A stretch of DNA of 64,000 nt from Eubacteriaceae bacterium (GTDB taxonomy: Bacteria; Bacillota; Clostridia; Peptostreptococcales; Anaerovoracaceae). The stretch spans positions 1 through 64,000 of the forward strand of contig CABIWW010000008.1 of assembly GCA_902362435.1 (NCBI GenBank). Reading direction: 5' to 3'. Made by a program: the position numbers and the translations under genes. This document shows, piece by piece, positions 40,554 through 50,269 of this stretch. Under the pieces are notes generated by a model that worked only from the letters and a program-made list of their open reading frames with translations, was not told the DNA's origin and did no database searches. Every line of letters begins with the position of its first letter. Within the stretch, counting starts at the first letter, position 1.

Positions 40554-43028
40554 ATGTTAGTTCCAATAGAATGGCTTAAAGACTATATAGATCTGGATGT
40601 AACTACCGAAGAATTCTGCGACAGGATGATCATGTCGGGATCGAACCTCGAGACATGCGAGCATTTCTGTGAGGAAATGGAAAACGTGGTAGTAGGAAAA
40701 ATAGAAAAGATAGAGAAACACCCTGATGCGGACAAGCTCGTGGTATGCATGCTGAACGTCGGAAAGGAAGAGCCGGTGCAGATCGTTACAGGTGCTCCGA
40801 ACGTGTTCGAGGGAGCACTCGTACCTGTAGCTCTCCACAAGAGCAGGATACCGGGACCGCTCCATGGACAGCCTAAGCAGGAAGGCGGAGTGAAAATAAC
40901 GAAAGGCAAGCTCAGAGGTGTGGAATCGTTCGGGATGCTCTGCTCTGCAGAAGAACTCGGCTTTGAGGACAAAGTCGTTCCGGTCGCACACAAGGACGGG
41001 ATCTGGATCCTCGAGGGAGACTATGAGCTGGGACAGGATTTTGCAGAAGCGCTGGGACTCAAGCAGGCTGTGGTAGACTTTGAGATAACACCGAACAGAC
41101 CTGACTGCCTGGCCATGGTAGGAATGGCGAGAGAAGCTTCGGCGACTTTCAAAAAGCCGTTCACATATCCTGATACAGACATAAAGGATGAAAACGGAAA
41201 GGGTGAAACTAAAGATTACGTTTCTGTAGATATAAAGAATCCGGAAAGCTGCAAGAGATACGTTGCCAGGATAGTTACGGACGTAAAGGTAGAGCAGTCG
41301 CCTTGGTGGCTCCAGAAGAGACTCATGTATGCAGGCATGAGACCTATCAACAATATCGTCGACATAACAAACTTCGTAATGCTCGAATATGGTCAGCCGA
41401 TACATGCATTTGACATCAATCAGGTGAAGGGCGGCAGGATCATCGTCGAGAATGCGGCAGAAGGCGAGAAGTTCGTTACGCTCGACAACAATGAAAGAAC
41501 GCTCACAAAAGATATGCTGCTTATCAAGGACGAAGAGAGAGGCATAGCTATCGCAGGAGTGATGGGCGGACTGAACTCGGAGATCGAAGAAGACACGACT
41601 ACGATAATCGTTGAATCAGCAAACTTCAGCGGAGACAGCGTCAGAGCCACATCGAAGAAGCTCGGCCTGAGAACAGAAGCTTCATCGAGATTCGAAAAGG
41701 GAATAGATCCTAACCTCTGTGAGGCTGCAGCCGACAGAGTATGCAGACTGATAGAGCTCATCGGTGCCGGCAAGGTATGCAGGGGCAGCGTTGACAATTA
41801 TCCGAATCCGGAAACTGCAAAGACTATAGATATCAGAGTTGACAGGATCAATCACGTTCTCGGCATAGACATCACTCGCGAAGATATGGTATCAATGCTG
41901 GAAAGCCTCGAAATAAAAGTAGAAGGCAGCGGAAACGTCATGACAGTGACACCGCCTACAGTGAGACAGGATCTTCTCGAAGAAGAAGATTACATCGAAG
42001 AAGTCGCAAGACTTTACGGATATGACAAGCTTCCTGTGACACTGCCGAAGGGCAACTGCGAAGCAGGTATCTCAGACGAGAGAGCACTGAGAGACCTTAC
42101 GAGAAATTCACTCTGCGGCATGGGACTGAACGAGATACAGACATATTCGTTCGTAAGCCCTAAGGGCGTGGATAATGTAAGGATAGATGAGGATTCATGG
42201 GAAAGAGCATTTGTAAAGCTTATCAATCCGCTGGGCGAGGAAAACTCGGTGATGAGGACCATTCTCACTCCGAACATGATGGAAGTCCTCGCAAGAAACT
42301 ATTCGAGAAACATAGATAAGGTAAAGGCCTTTGAAATAGGAAACACATTCATGGCAAACATGCTGAATGAAGAGGAGCTGCCTGATGAGCAGTACTCGCT
42401 TTGCATCGGTATGTACGGCAAGAACGAGGATTTCTTCAGCCTCAAGGGCATCGTGGAGGAACTCCTGAAAGTTCTCGGCATAAAGGGTGCGGTATTTGAA
42501 GCTGAATCCGAGTATGGAGTATATCATCCCGGCAGATGTGCGAGGATAGCTGTTCCGTCAGGAAGACAGGGTGCGGAAGATGCTGACATACTGTACGACG
42601 AGCTTGGAATAATGGGAGAGATACATCCTGACGTGGCAGAAAACTACGGCATGGACGGCGTAAGGATCTACTGCTGTGAGCTCATGTTCGATGCGATAAT
42701 GAGACACGCTGATACAGAGATAGTATACACGCCGCTGCCTAAGTATCCTTCGACATCGAGAGATATCGCACTTCTCGTAGATGAAGATATGGCGGTAGGG
42801 AAGATCGAAGAAGTGATCAGAAAGCACGGAAAGAAGATCCTTGAAAACGTGAAGCTCTTCGACGTATACAGAGGCAAGCAGGTGGAGGAAGGCAAGAAGA
42901 GCGTTGCATTCACTCTGACCTACAGAGATAAAGATAAGACACTGACCGATGATGAAGTGGCTGCAGTCCATAACGATGTACTGAATGCACTTAAGGATAA
43001 ACTTAACGCAGTCCTGAGAGAGATATAG
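40554..43028 (+). CDS. pheT: Phenylalanyl-tRNA synthetase beta subunit
   Basis: The large, editing subunit. Domains in order: B1 and tRNA-binding EMAP-like domain (about 40-155: KIEKIEKHPDADKLVVCML), B3/4 editing domain (about 210-385), B5 domain (about 410-480), catalytic-like B6/7 (about 490-680) and the FDX-ACB anticodon-binding domain (about 730-824: LPKYPSTSRDIALLVDE and SVAFTLTYRDKDKTLTDDEV). The length of 824 residues is slightly above the usual 800. AGGAGG precedes ATG 40554. The order pheS-pheT-zapA-mutS2 is common in Clostridia. Confidence 0.97.
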   Translation: MLVPIEWLKDYIDLDVTTEEFCDRMIMSGSNLETCEHFCEEMENVVVGKIEKIEKHPDADKLVVCMLNVGKEEPVQIVTGAPNVFEGALVPVALHKSRIPGPLHGQPKQEGGVKITKGKLRGVESFGMLCSAEELGFEDKVVPVAHKDGIWILEGDYELGQDFAEALGLKQAVVDFEITPNRPDCLAMVGMAREASATFKKPFTYPDTDIKDENGKGETKDYVSVDIKNPESCKRYVARIVTDVKVEQSPWWLQKRLMYAGMRPINNIVDITNFVMLEYGQPIHAFDINQVKGGRIIVENAAEGEKFVTLDNNERTLTKDMLLIKDEERGIAIAGVMGGLNSEIEEDTTTIIVESANFSGDSVRATSKKLGLRTEASSRFEKGIDPNLCEAAADRVCRLIELIGAGKVCRGSVDNYPNPETAKTIDIRVDRINHVLGIDITREDMVSMLESLEIKVEGSGNVMTVTPPTVRQDLLEEEDYIEEVARLYGYDKLPVTLPKGNCEAGISDERALRDLTRNSLCGMGLNEIQTYSFVSPKGVDNVRIDEDSWERAFVKLINPLGEENSVMRTILTPNMMEVLARNYSRNIDKVKAFEIGNTFMANMLNEEELPDEQYSLCIGMYGKNEDFFSLKGIVEELLKVLGIKGAVFEAESEYGVYHPGRCARIAVPSGRQGAEDADILYDELGIMGEIHPDVAENYGMDGVRIYCCELMFDAIMRHADTEIVYTPLPKYPSTSRDIALLVDEDMAVGKIEEVIRKHGKKILENVKLFDVYRGKQVEEGKKSVAFTLTYRDKDKTLTDDEVAAVHNDVLNALKDKLNAVLREI

Positions 43029-43038
43029 GAGAATTCGC

Positions 43039-43599
43039 ATGGAAAGCAATAAAGTAAAAGTAAAGATTTACGGCCAGGAATATGTTATAGCAGGAGAAAA
43101 GACGAAGGAAGAGATCATACAGGTCGCAGCTCATGTCGATATGAAGATGCAGGAAGTCACTGAAGCTGCAAAGGCTGCGGGAGTCGTTCCGTCAAACATA
43201 GCTGTACTTTCGGCGGTAAACATCGCGAGCGAGTATTTTCAGGTGCTCGAGGAAATGGAAGAGCTGAAGAGAATGAATATACAGCTTGAAAAGGATGCGC
43301 AGCATTACGTTCAGCTGTGGGATGAGTCCAAGAAAAACTACATGGACTACAAAGAGGAGACGCAGGCTATCGTACTGCAGAAGGATGAGCTCCTCAACCA
43401 GCTGAGACAGAAGGACGCTGACATACAGAATCTGATGCAGGCAGCTGAAACCGCAAAGACGCAGGCTCAGAGCAGCATGGACGAAGTTGTCAAGGAGATC
43501 GAGGGCAAGTGCAAGGAGCTTGAAAACAGCTTCTTCGACCTTCAGATGGAAAACCTTCAACTGAAGAAAGAACTGGAAAAATACAAGAATAACGGATAA
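43039..43599 (+). CDS. zapA: Cell division protein ZapA
   Basis: ZapA cross-links FtsZ filaments. The N-terminal ZapA domain (VKVKIYGQEYVIAGEKTKEE, about 6-25, then VAAHVDMKMQEV and NIAVLSAVNIASEYFQVLEE) is followed by an unusually long coiled coil up to residue 186, rich in Gln, Lys and Glu. Typical ZapA is about 85-100 residues, so the C-terminal coiled coil roughly doubles it; such extended forms occur in Clostridia. AGGAG precedes the ATG; 10 bases separate it from pheT. Confidence 0.88.
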   Translation: MESNKVKVKIYGQEYVIAGEKTKEEIIQVAAHVDMKMQEVTEAAKAAGVVPSNIAVLSAVNIASEYFQVLEEMEELKRMNIQLEKDAQHYVQLWDESKKNYMDYKEETQAIVLQKDELLNQLRQKDADIQNLMQAAETAKTQAQSSMDEVVKEIEGKCKELENSFFDLQMENLQLKKELEKYKNNG

Positions 43600-43605
43600 T
43601 TCTAA

Positions 43606-45981
43606 ATGAAAGAGAAGACTTTAACTGTTTTAGAATATGATAAGATTATAGACATGCTTGTAGAAAAGGCAGGTTCCGAAATGACCAAAAAGGTCATTTC
43701 GGAGCTGACGCCTTCTGATGATGTGTCTGAAATAAGAGAACGTCAAGGTGAAACCACAGAAGCGGTAAGACTCATAAATCACAAAGGGCCTTTACCTGTC
43801 GGTGGTTTTTATGATATTGAGGAAAGTGTGTCTTTTGCGCGAAAGGGCGGCGTGCTGACGATGGCTCAGCTCCTGAAGATCCTTTACAATATGAAGACAG
43901 CCGAGCGTGTCGTTGCGTTTCTAAAGGGAGATATACCGGATGTGCCGGTGATCTGTTCGGTCGCCGAACTGCTGGCGGTCCATAAACGTCTTGCAGACGA
44001 GATCGACAGATGCATAATTTCCGAAGATGAGATGGCAGACAATGCGAGCTCGCAGCTCAGGAGCATAAGGCGCGCGATCGTCAGGCAGAATGAAGCTCTG
44101 AAAGCCAAGATCAATCACATACTGAATTCGGCAGACAACAAGACGATACTGCAGGATTCGATCGTTACGATGAGAAACGGCAGATATGTAGTCCCTGTAA
44201 AGCAGGAGCACAGGAGCCGTGTGCCGGGCATAGTGCACGACCAGAGCGGTACGGGAGCCACGCTTTTCATAGAACCGCAGGCGATCGTGAACCTGAACAA
44301 TGAGCTCAGACAGCTGGAGCTCGATGAGAAGGCAGAGATAAACAGGATACTGCAGGAACTGTCAGATGGCGTTTCGGAGTATTACCATGATCTGGTGAAC
44401 AACCAGAAGCTGCTGCTGGAGCTCGATATCTTCATGGCGAAAGGGCGTCTTTCCATCGAGATGGGAGGCGAAGAGCCTGACATAAACGAAGACGGCATCA
44501 TGGATCTGAAGGCAGCGTGTCATCCGCTGATCGACCGTGAGAAGGTCGTCCCGGTAGACATCTCGCTTGGACGCGATTACAGGACTCTGGTGATAACCGG
44601 CCCGAATACGGGAGGTAAAACGGTGACGCTGAAGACTGCCGGGCTGCTTTCGCTGATGGCGCAGACCGGACTCCACATACCGGCGGCTCCGGGAAGCAGA
44701 CTGCCGATCTACAGAAAAATATTCGCAGACATCGGAGATGAACAGAGCATCGAGCAGAGTCTGTCTACATTTTCATCGCATATGACGAATATCGTTGATA
44801 TCGTAAAGGAGGCAGACCATGGAAGCCTGATACTGCTGGACGAGCTTGGAGCAGGAACCGATCCGGCGGAAGGTGCTGCGCTTGCGATCGCCACGCTGGA
44901 AAAGCTGGCTCAGGCAGGTGCTTATTCGATAGCGACGACGCACTACACGGAGCTCAAGAAGTATGCGATAGCTACAGACGGCGTGGAAAACGCGTCCATG
45001 GAATTCAATGTAGAGACTCTGAGTCCGACGTACAAGCTGCTGACAGGTATACCGGGAAAATCAAATGCGTTTGATATAGCTCACAAGCTGGGACTTCCGG
45101 GTGCTATCACAGACAGAGCCAGAGAACTCATGGAAGAGGGGGACATAGCGTTTGAGGACGTGGTGACCGCTCTCGAAGAGGACAAGCGGCTCGCTGAGGA
45201 AGAGCGTGACGAAGCTATCATGATAAATATCGAGATGAAGCGTCAGAAGGAAGAGCTTGAAGAACGGATCAGAAGATTCGAAGAACAGAAAGAAAAAGAG
45301 CTGGCAAAAGCAAAAGAAAAAGCCAGAGAAATAGTAAACGAGGCAAGGGAAGTTTCGAAAGAGGTCCAGGAAGAGCTCAGGGCACTGGCAAAGCTGGAGA
45401 GCCTGGGTGAGAGGAATGCCGGATTTGACAGGAACAGACGGCGTCTCAGAGAACTTGAAAAGAAAAACAGGAGCACTATAAAGCGTGAAACTAATGCGGA
45501 GCCTGTGGATCCGGACAAGATCGAAGTCGGACAGCGCGTCAAGATACTGACGCTGGGTCAGAACGGCGAAGTGATATCGCGCCCCGACAGTAAAGGAGAG
45601 CTGCAGGTGCAGGTCGGCATAATGAAAGTCGGTGTGAACATTTCCGATATAATGCTGATCGACAGCGGCAGGCCCAAGAAAAAGCCGAAGCCGAAGGCAT
45701 CAGGATACGGCAGACTTTACAAGAGCAAAGCACAGACTATATCGACATCAGTGGATGTACGCGGCAAAAACATGGATGACGCGGTGATGGATGTCGAAAA
45801 ATATATAGATGATGCATTTATCTCCGGGCTCAAGGAAGTGACCGTGATTCACGGAAGAGGCGAGGGGATACTGCGTTCCGGTATCCGTGACATGCTGAAG
45901 CGAAACAGGAATGTCGACAGCTTCAGGAGCGGAGGCTTCAATGAGGGAGGAGACGGAGTGACCGTCGTCAAGCTCAAATAG
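43606..45981 (+). CDS. mutS2: MutS2 endonuclease/ATPase
   Basis: MutS2 is a MutS homologue without the mismatch-binding domain; it restrains recombination or acts as a ribosome-collision splitting factor in B. subtilis. Visible are the core and clamp region (about 1-310), ATPase with TGPNTGGKTVTLKTAGLL (about 328-345), LILLDELGAGTDPAEGAALA, STFSSHMTNIVDI, then a long coiled coil (about 510-620), a KOW-like beta part (about 630-690) and the C-terminal Smr nuclease domain (SVDVRGKNMDDAVMDVEKYI, HGRGEGILRSGI). At 791 residues it is complete. Seven bases separate it from zapA. Confidence 0.97.
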   Translation: MKEKTLTVLEYDKIIDMLVEKAGSEMTKKVISELTPSDDVSEIRERQGETTEAVRLINHKGPLPVGGFYDIEESVSFARKGGVLTMAQLLKILYNMKTAERVVAFLKGDIPDVPVICSVAELLAVHKRLADEIDRCIISEDEMADNASSQLRSIRRAIVRQNEALKAKINHILNSADNKTILQDSIVTMRNGRYVVPVKQEHRSRVPGIVHDQSGTGATLFIEPQAIVNLNNELRQLELDEKAEINRILQELSDGVSEYYHDLVNNQKLLLELDIFMAKGRLSIEMGGEEPDINEDGIMDLKAACHPLIDREKVVPVDISLGRDYRTLVITGPNTGGKTVTLKTAGLLSLMAQTGLHIPAAPGSRLPIYRKIFADIGDEQSIEQSLSTFSSHMTNIVDIVKEADHGSLILLDELGAGTDPAEGAALAIATLEKLAQAGAYSIATTHYTELKKYAIATDGVENASMEFNVETLSPTYKLLTGIPGKSNAFDIAHKLGLPGAITDRARELMEEGDIAFEDVVTALEEDKRLAEEERDEAIMINIEMKRQKEELEERIRRFEEQKEKELAKAKEKAREIVNEAREVSKEVQEELRALAKLESLGERNAGFDRNRRRLRELEKKNRSTIKRETNAEPVDPDKIEVGQRVKILTLGQNGEVISRPDSKGELQVQVGIMKVGVNISDIMLIDSGRPKKKPKPKASGYGRLYKSKAQTISTSVDVRGKNMDDAVMDVEKYIDDAFISGLKEVTVIHGRGEGILRSGIRDMLKRNRNVDSFRSGGFNEGGDGVTVVKLK

Positions 45982-46028
45982 TTCAAGCAAGTGGAATTTT
46001 TAAATTATCAATATAAAGGGAGAATAAT

Positions 46029-47741
46029 ATGATCAGCTACAGAGAAAAGATCGCGGACATTCTGGCTCCGCAGATAGAGGGTCTTGAGAAAGACGAGATA
46101 ATGTCGATGATAGAAACACCGGCTGATATCAAGATGGGCGACTATGCGTTCCCGTGCTTCAAGCTGGCGAAGCTGCTTAGAAAAGCGCCGCCTGTGATCG
46201 CGAAATCGATCGCGGAAGCTATCGGAGACGATCCGATGTTTGAAAAGGTGGAAAGCGTCAATGCATATGTCAATATGTTCGTTTCAAAAGAGGATTTCGC
46301 GCGAGAAGTCGTGAGCGAAGCTGTCGAAAAGGGTGATGACTACGGCAGGAGCAGCATCGGCGGCGGAAAGAAAGTCATCGTGGAATATTCTTCGCCGAAT
46401 ATCGCGAAGCCTTTCCACATAGGACACATCAGAAGTACGGTAATAGGAAACTCGATATACAAGATATACGACTTCCTGGGATACGACACGATGAGGATCA
46501 ACCATCTCGGAGACTACGGAACACAGTTCGGCAAGATGATCTGTGCGTACAGAAGATGGGGCAACAAGGAAGACGTTATAAAAGAGCCGATCAAGTCGCT
46601 TCTCTCATACTACACGAAATTCCATGTAGAGGCCGAGAAGGATCCTGCACTGGAGGATGAGGCGAGAGCGATCTTTGCAAAACTCGAAAAGGGAGAGCCT
46701 GAGGAAGTCGAACTCTGGCAGTGGTTCAGAGATGAGAGTCTCAAGGAATTCAACAGAGTATACGATATGCTCGGGATCACCTTCGATTCGTACAACGGCG
46801 AGAGCTTCTACTCGGACAAGATGCCTAGATTCGTACAGGAGCTCAAGGACAAGGGCCTGCTCGTGGAGGACGCCGGAGCTCAGATCGTCAAGCTCGACGA
46901 ATACGACCTGCCGCCTGCGCTGATAACGAAATCAGACGGCTCGACGCTTTACATCACGAGAGATATCGCAGCAGCCGTATACAGAAAGGAAACGTACGAT
47001 TTCTACAAGAATATATACGTTGTGGCTTCACAGCAGAATCTGCATTTCCAGCAGTGGATCAAGGTGATCGAGCTCCTCGGATACGACTGGGCTAAAGACT
47101 GCGTGCATGTTCCGTTCGGACTTGTCAGCATGGAAGAGGGTACGATGTCGACGAGACAGGGCAGAGTGATATTCCTCGAAGACGTGCTCAATAGAGCTGT
47201 AGAGCAGACAAGACAGATAATCAAAGAGAAAAATGTAAATACAGAAAACATCGACGAGACTGCAAAGGAAGTAGGCATAGGTGCTGTAGTGTTCAACGAG
47301 CTGTCGAACTACAGGATCAAGGATTACGTGTTCTCATGGGATAAGGTCCTCAACTTTGAGGGAGAGACGGGTCCTTACGTTCAGTACACTCATGCGAGAG
47401 CATGCAGCATACTCAGGAATGCAGGCGATGATGCAGTTGCAAAGGCCAGGGCCGGTTTCGATGCGAAGTATATCACTTCGGAAAGCGCACACAGACTCAT
47501 GTCGCTGATCTACGAACTGCCTGAGGTGATCGTTGAAGCAGGTGAAAAATACGAACCGTCGATCGTTACGAGACATATAGTGGATATATCGCAGGCATTC
47601 AACAAGTTCTATCATGACGAACACATCCTGGTGGACAATGAAGATGAGAAGATCGCTAAGATAGCGCTGGTGCTGGCTGCAAAGACTGCAATAAAGAACG
47701 GTCTCGGTCTGCTTGGAATGAAGGCGCCTGAAAAGATGTAG
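46029..47741 (+). CDS. argS: Arginyl-tRNA synthetase
   Basis: A class I tRNA ligase. An N-terminal Add-1 domain (about 1-100) precedes the catalytic core with VEYSSPNIAKPFHIGHIRST, where the HIGH motif is His130 to His133; the KMSKS equivalent is degenerate, GTMSTRQGRVIFLED, as is normal for this enzyme class. The C-terminal DALR anticodon-binding domain (about 445-570) has YTHARACSILRNAG at its start. The length of 570 residues fits. AAGGGAG precedes the ATG. No T-box is seen in the 47-base gap. Confidence 0.97.
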   Translation: MISYREKIADILAPQIEGLEKDEIMSMIETPADIKMGDYAFPCFKLAKLLRKAPPVIAKSIAEAIGDDPMFEKVESVNAYVNMFVSKEDFAREVVSEAVEKGDDYGRSSIGGGKKVIVEYSSPNIAKPFHIGHIRSTVIGNSIYKIYDFLGYDTMRINHLGDYGTQFGKMICAYRRWGNKEDVIKEPIKSLLSYYTKFHVEAEKDPALEDEARAIFAKLEKGEPEEVELWQWFRDESLKEFNRVYDMLGITFDSYNGESFYSDKMPRFVQELKDKGLLVEDAGAQIVKLDEYDLPPALITKSDGSTLYITRDIAAAVYRKETYDFYKNIYVVASQQNLHFQQWIKVIELLGYDWAKDCVHVPFGLVSMEEGTMSTRQGRVIFLEDVLNRAVEQTRQIIKEKNVNTENIDETAKEVGIGAVVFNELSNYRIKDYVFSWDKVLNFEGETGPYVQYTHARACSILRNAGDDAVAKARAGFDAKYITSESAHRLMSLIYELPEVIVEAGEKYEPSIVTRHIVDISQAFNKFYHDEHILVDNEDEKIAKIALVLAAKTAIKNGLGLLGMKAPEKM

Positions 47742-47771
47742 CTACCTGTAACAGATATCCAGGAGGAGAGA

Positions 47772-48644
47772 ATGAGATACGAGGGAGATATATACAGACC
47801 GCCCAGCGAGGCATACAGCCTGCTGGTGCAGGTCACTATAGGATGTACGCATAACAAGTGCACGTTCTGTAAAATGTTCAAGGACAAGAAATTCAGGGTC
47901 AGGAATCTCGATGAGGTGTTCGAAGATCTGGCATGGGCAAGGAGACGGTACAGCAGAGTCGAAAGGATGTTTCTGTGCGACGGTGACGCGCTGGCGCTTT
48001 CCAACAAGAGGCTGATGCCTATCCTGAAATATATATCGGACAACTTTCCGGAGTGTGAGAGAGTGACGATATACGGAAGAGCGACAGACGTTCTCAAGAA
48101 GACTGACGAGGAGATGCGTGAGCTTTACGAGGCAGGTCTTACGATGGTCTACATCGGAGCCGAGTCGGGAAGTGACAAGGTCCTGAAGGACATCTGCAAG
48201 GGTGAGACGAGACAGGAGCTGATCGACGCTGTAAGAAAGATCGAGGCATGCGGCATGCAGTCTTCGGTTACGTTCATTTCCGGCCTTGCCGGCAAAGACG
48301 GCTGGGAGGATCATGCGATACAGACCGGTACGATGATAAGCGAGATGGAGCCGTCATATGTAGGACTGCTGACTCTTATAGTGGAGCCGTCGGTCCCTAT
48401 GGCAAAGGATATCGAGTCGGGCAAGCTGAAACTGCTGTCACCTGACGAGGTAATGGCGGAGACTTTGCTGATGCTGGAAAACACTAACGTTACGAAGAAG
48501 TGCGTATTCAGGAGCAACCATGCGTCGAATTACGTATCGCTCAGAGGCGATCTGCCGGATGACAAGGAAAAGATGATGAATTTGCTCAGAAAAGCCATGA
48601 ATAATCACGACATGTTCAGAGATGAAAGATTCAGAGCGCTGTAG
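47772..48644 (+). CDS. Radical SAM protein, function unknown
   Basis: A cytoplasmic radical SAM enzyme of 290 residues. The cluster motif near the N-terminus is GCTHNKCTFCKMFK with Cys25, Cys30 and Cys33, a CX4CX2C spacing instead of the standard CX3CX2C. GADALALSN-like CDGDALALSNKRL (about 74-86), IYGRATDVL and VYIGAESGSDKVLKDICKGE match the Elp3/HemN-like barrel. No substrate is evident. AGGAGGAG precedes ATG 47772. It starts 30 bases after argS and is followed 19 bases later by the TPR gene, so the two may act together. Confidence 0.85.
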   Translation: MRYEGDIYRPPSEAYSLLVQVTIGCTHNKCTFCKMFKDKKFRVRNLDEVFEDLAWARRRYSRVERMFLCDGDALALSNKRLMPILKYISDNFPECERVTIYGRATDVLKKTDEEMRELYEAGLTMVYIGAESGSDKVLKDICKGETRQELIDAVRKIEACGMQSSVTFISGLAGKDGWEDHAIQTGTMISEMEPSYVGLLTLIVEPSVPMAKDIESGKLKLLSPDEVMAETLLMLENTNVTKKCVFRSNHASNYVSLRGDLPDDKEKMMNLLRKAMNNHDMFRDERFRAL

Positions 48645-48663
48645 CGGATAAGGAGTAGATGTG

Positions 48664-49776
48664 ATGTTTGCTTCTCAGAAAGAACAATATGATATACGTA
48701 CGAGGACGGACCGCATAGGAAAATACTTCAGGAAGTACCTGAACAGGTTTGTGTTTGCGGAGTTTTCGGAGGAATTTGCAAAGAAATCAAAGGCCGGCGA
48801 TCTGATGCTCGGGATCCCGATACCTCTGCGCGAGGAAGAGGTGAAGGACTTTGCCGGCGGCAGCGGTATCTCGATGTCTGTGATCGCAGAGAATATGGCA
48901 TGGGTGATGGGATGCGACCCGCATTTCAGGCACACAGTTGACTATGCGGCGATACTGTCGGCGCTGTTCGGATCAGGGATCAGCGAGGCGATGCTGAAGA
49001 CCGGCAGGGACGCTGCGGAGAAGGGCGATATGGACAACGCGTGCATACATTTCCGTGCAGCTCTTTGCGTGAAACCGGGCTACCTCGATGCGATGTACAG
49101 CTATGCGAGGGCCTGCAGAGCGATCTATCTTGCCGGAGACAGTGAAGAGCACGTGGGACGCTTCAAGGCTGAGGCGCTGGAATGGTTCGAAATGCTCACA
49201 GAAGTGCATCCGAAGTTCGCTCAGGGTTATTATTATCTAGGTTATGCATATCTCAATCTCGGGCTTTATGCGAAAGCTGACATAGCGTGGAAACGCTTCA
49301 TGAAGCTCAGCAGGATAAGCAAGGATAAAAAAGAGATAAGAAAGAGGCTCGAGCAGATAGAGGAGCCGATCCGCATAGAAGAGGGCTGCAACGATATCAT
49401 GGCCGGAAGATATGAAAAGGGTTTGCAGATACTTGAGCCGTTCTTATCATCTAGATTCAGCGACTGGTGGCCGCTCCACTATTATCTAGGTGTGGCATAC
49501 AGAGAATGCGGCAGGACAGAAGATGCCAAAGAGCGGCTGAAACAGGCGCTCAGGCTGAACGGGAGCCATCTGGAGACTATGCAGGAGCTTCTTGACATAT
49601 ACAGAGCCGAGGGAGATGAAGCGAATGTCGAAAAGTATTCGCGAAAGATCCGGATGGTACAGGGACTGATGACGGAGGATCAGAAGGTAAACGCGGAAGT
49701 GATCCGGAAGGAAGATGAAAAGCTTCAGAAAAATCAGCCCGAGATGCTTGAGCCGGAAGTGATATCGGTAGAATAG
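48664..49776 (+). CDS. TPR-repeat protein, unknown function
   Basis: A soluble 370-residue protein. The first 100 residues are a distinct domain with no recognised family. Tetratricopeptide repeats follow: about 118-150 (GDMDNACIHFRAALCVKPGY), 185-220 (FAQGYYYLGYAYLNLGLYAK), 245-270 and 285-325 (YYLGVAYRECGRTEDAKERL), then a charged tail. TPR arrays usually scaffold protein contacts. ATG 48664 has AAGGAG eight bases upstream; an in-frame GTG at 48661 is less likely. Co-transcription with the radical SAM gene is suggested by close spacing; no terminator is obvious after it. Confidence 0.8.
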   Translation: MFASQKEQYDIRTRTDRIGKYFRKYLNRFVFAEFSEEFAKKSKAGDLMLGIPIPLREEEVKDFAGGSGISMSVIAENMAWVMGCDPHFRHTVDYAAILSALFGSGISEAMLKTGRDAAEKGDMDNACIHFRAALCVKPGYLDAMYSYARACRAIYLAGDSEEHVGRFKAEALEWFEMLTEVHPKFAQGYYYLGYAYLNLGLYAKADIAWKRFMKLSRISKDKKEIRKRLEQIEEPIRIEEGCNDIMAGRYEKGLQILEPFLSSRFSDWWPLHYYLGVAYRECGRTEDAKERLKQALRLNGSHLETMQELLDIYRAEGDEANVEKYSRKIRMVQGLMTEDQKVNAEVIRKEDEKLQKNQPEMLEPEVISVE

Positions 49777-49958
49777 AACTGGCAACAGGCAGAACCCGTC
49801 GTAAAGGTCATGTAAAAGGCATGCTTTCCGGGAATGCCGGGCTTGCCGGTGCGGAAGGCTGGCTGAAGGACGAAAGGTCTGAAATGCGGCTTGAAGCGTG
49901 CTGAAAAACCAGCTGAAAAATAAAAAACAAATTTAAATAAAAAACTTTGATTTTTGGG

Positions 49959-49988
49959 TTGACAGACTGCTATATATTGAGATATAAT
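49959..49988 (+). promoter_or_regulatory. Strong promoter of the tRNA operon
   Basis: TTGACA (49959-49964), an 18-base spacer and TATAAT (49983-49988) lie 31 bases before the tRNA-Asn gene: consensus boxes, as expected for stable RNA genes. The gap 49777-49958 shows nothing else I can name. Confidence 0.85.
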
Positions 49989-50019
49989 CAGTCTTGTCGT
50001 TAAGACAACAACCCAATAT

Positions 50020-50094
<75 letters not shown>

Positions 50095-50100
50095 GAAAAA

Positions 50101-50136
50101 AATAATAATCTGAAGTTTTGACTTCAGATTATTATT
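50101..50136 (+). repeat. Perfect 16-bp hairpin between tRNA-Asn and tRNA-Leu
   Basis: AATAATAATCTGAAGT (50101-50116) and its exact reverse complement (50121-50136) flank a TTTG loop. It is AT-rich, begins seven bases after tRNA-Asn and ends one base before tRNA-Leu. It may be a terminator/attenuator or an RNase processing structure. Confidence 0.8.
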
Positions 50137-50137
50137 T

Positions 50138-50226
50138 GCCGGAGTGGCGGAATTGGCAGACGCACAGGACTTAAAATCCTGCGATCCTTACCGATCGTAC
50201 CGGTTCGACCCCGGTCTCCGGCACCA
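50138..50226 (+). tRNA. tRNA-Leu (anticodon TAA)
   Basis: GCCGGAG (50138-50144) pairs with CTCCGGC (50216-50222); the anticodon stem-loop CAGGACTTAAAATCCTG gives TAA; a long variable arm (CGATCCTTACCGATCG) marks a class II tRNA; CCA is encoded. Confidence 0.95.
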
Positions 50227-50269
50227 ATAAAAGTACAATGGAATATTACAGATGTTTACATCATAATGT

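Noticed and set aside
49777..49958. Structured RNA between the TPR gene and the tRNA promoter
   Set aside because: GC-rich repeats such as CCGGG and GCCGG occur but no consistent long stem or terminator emerges.
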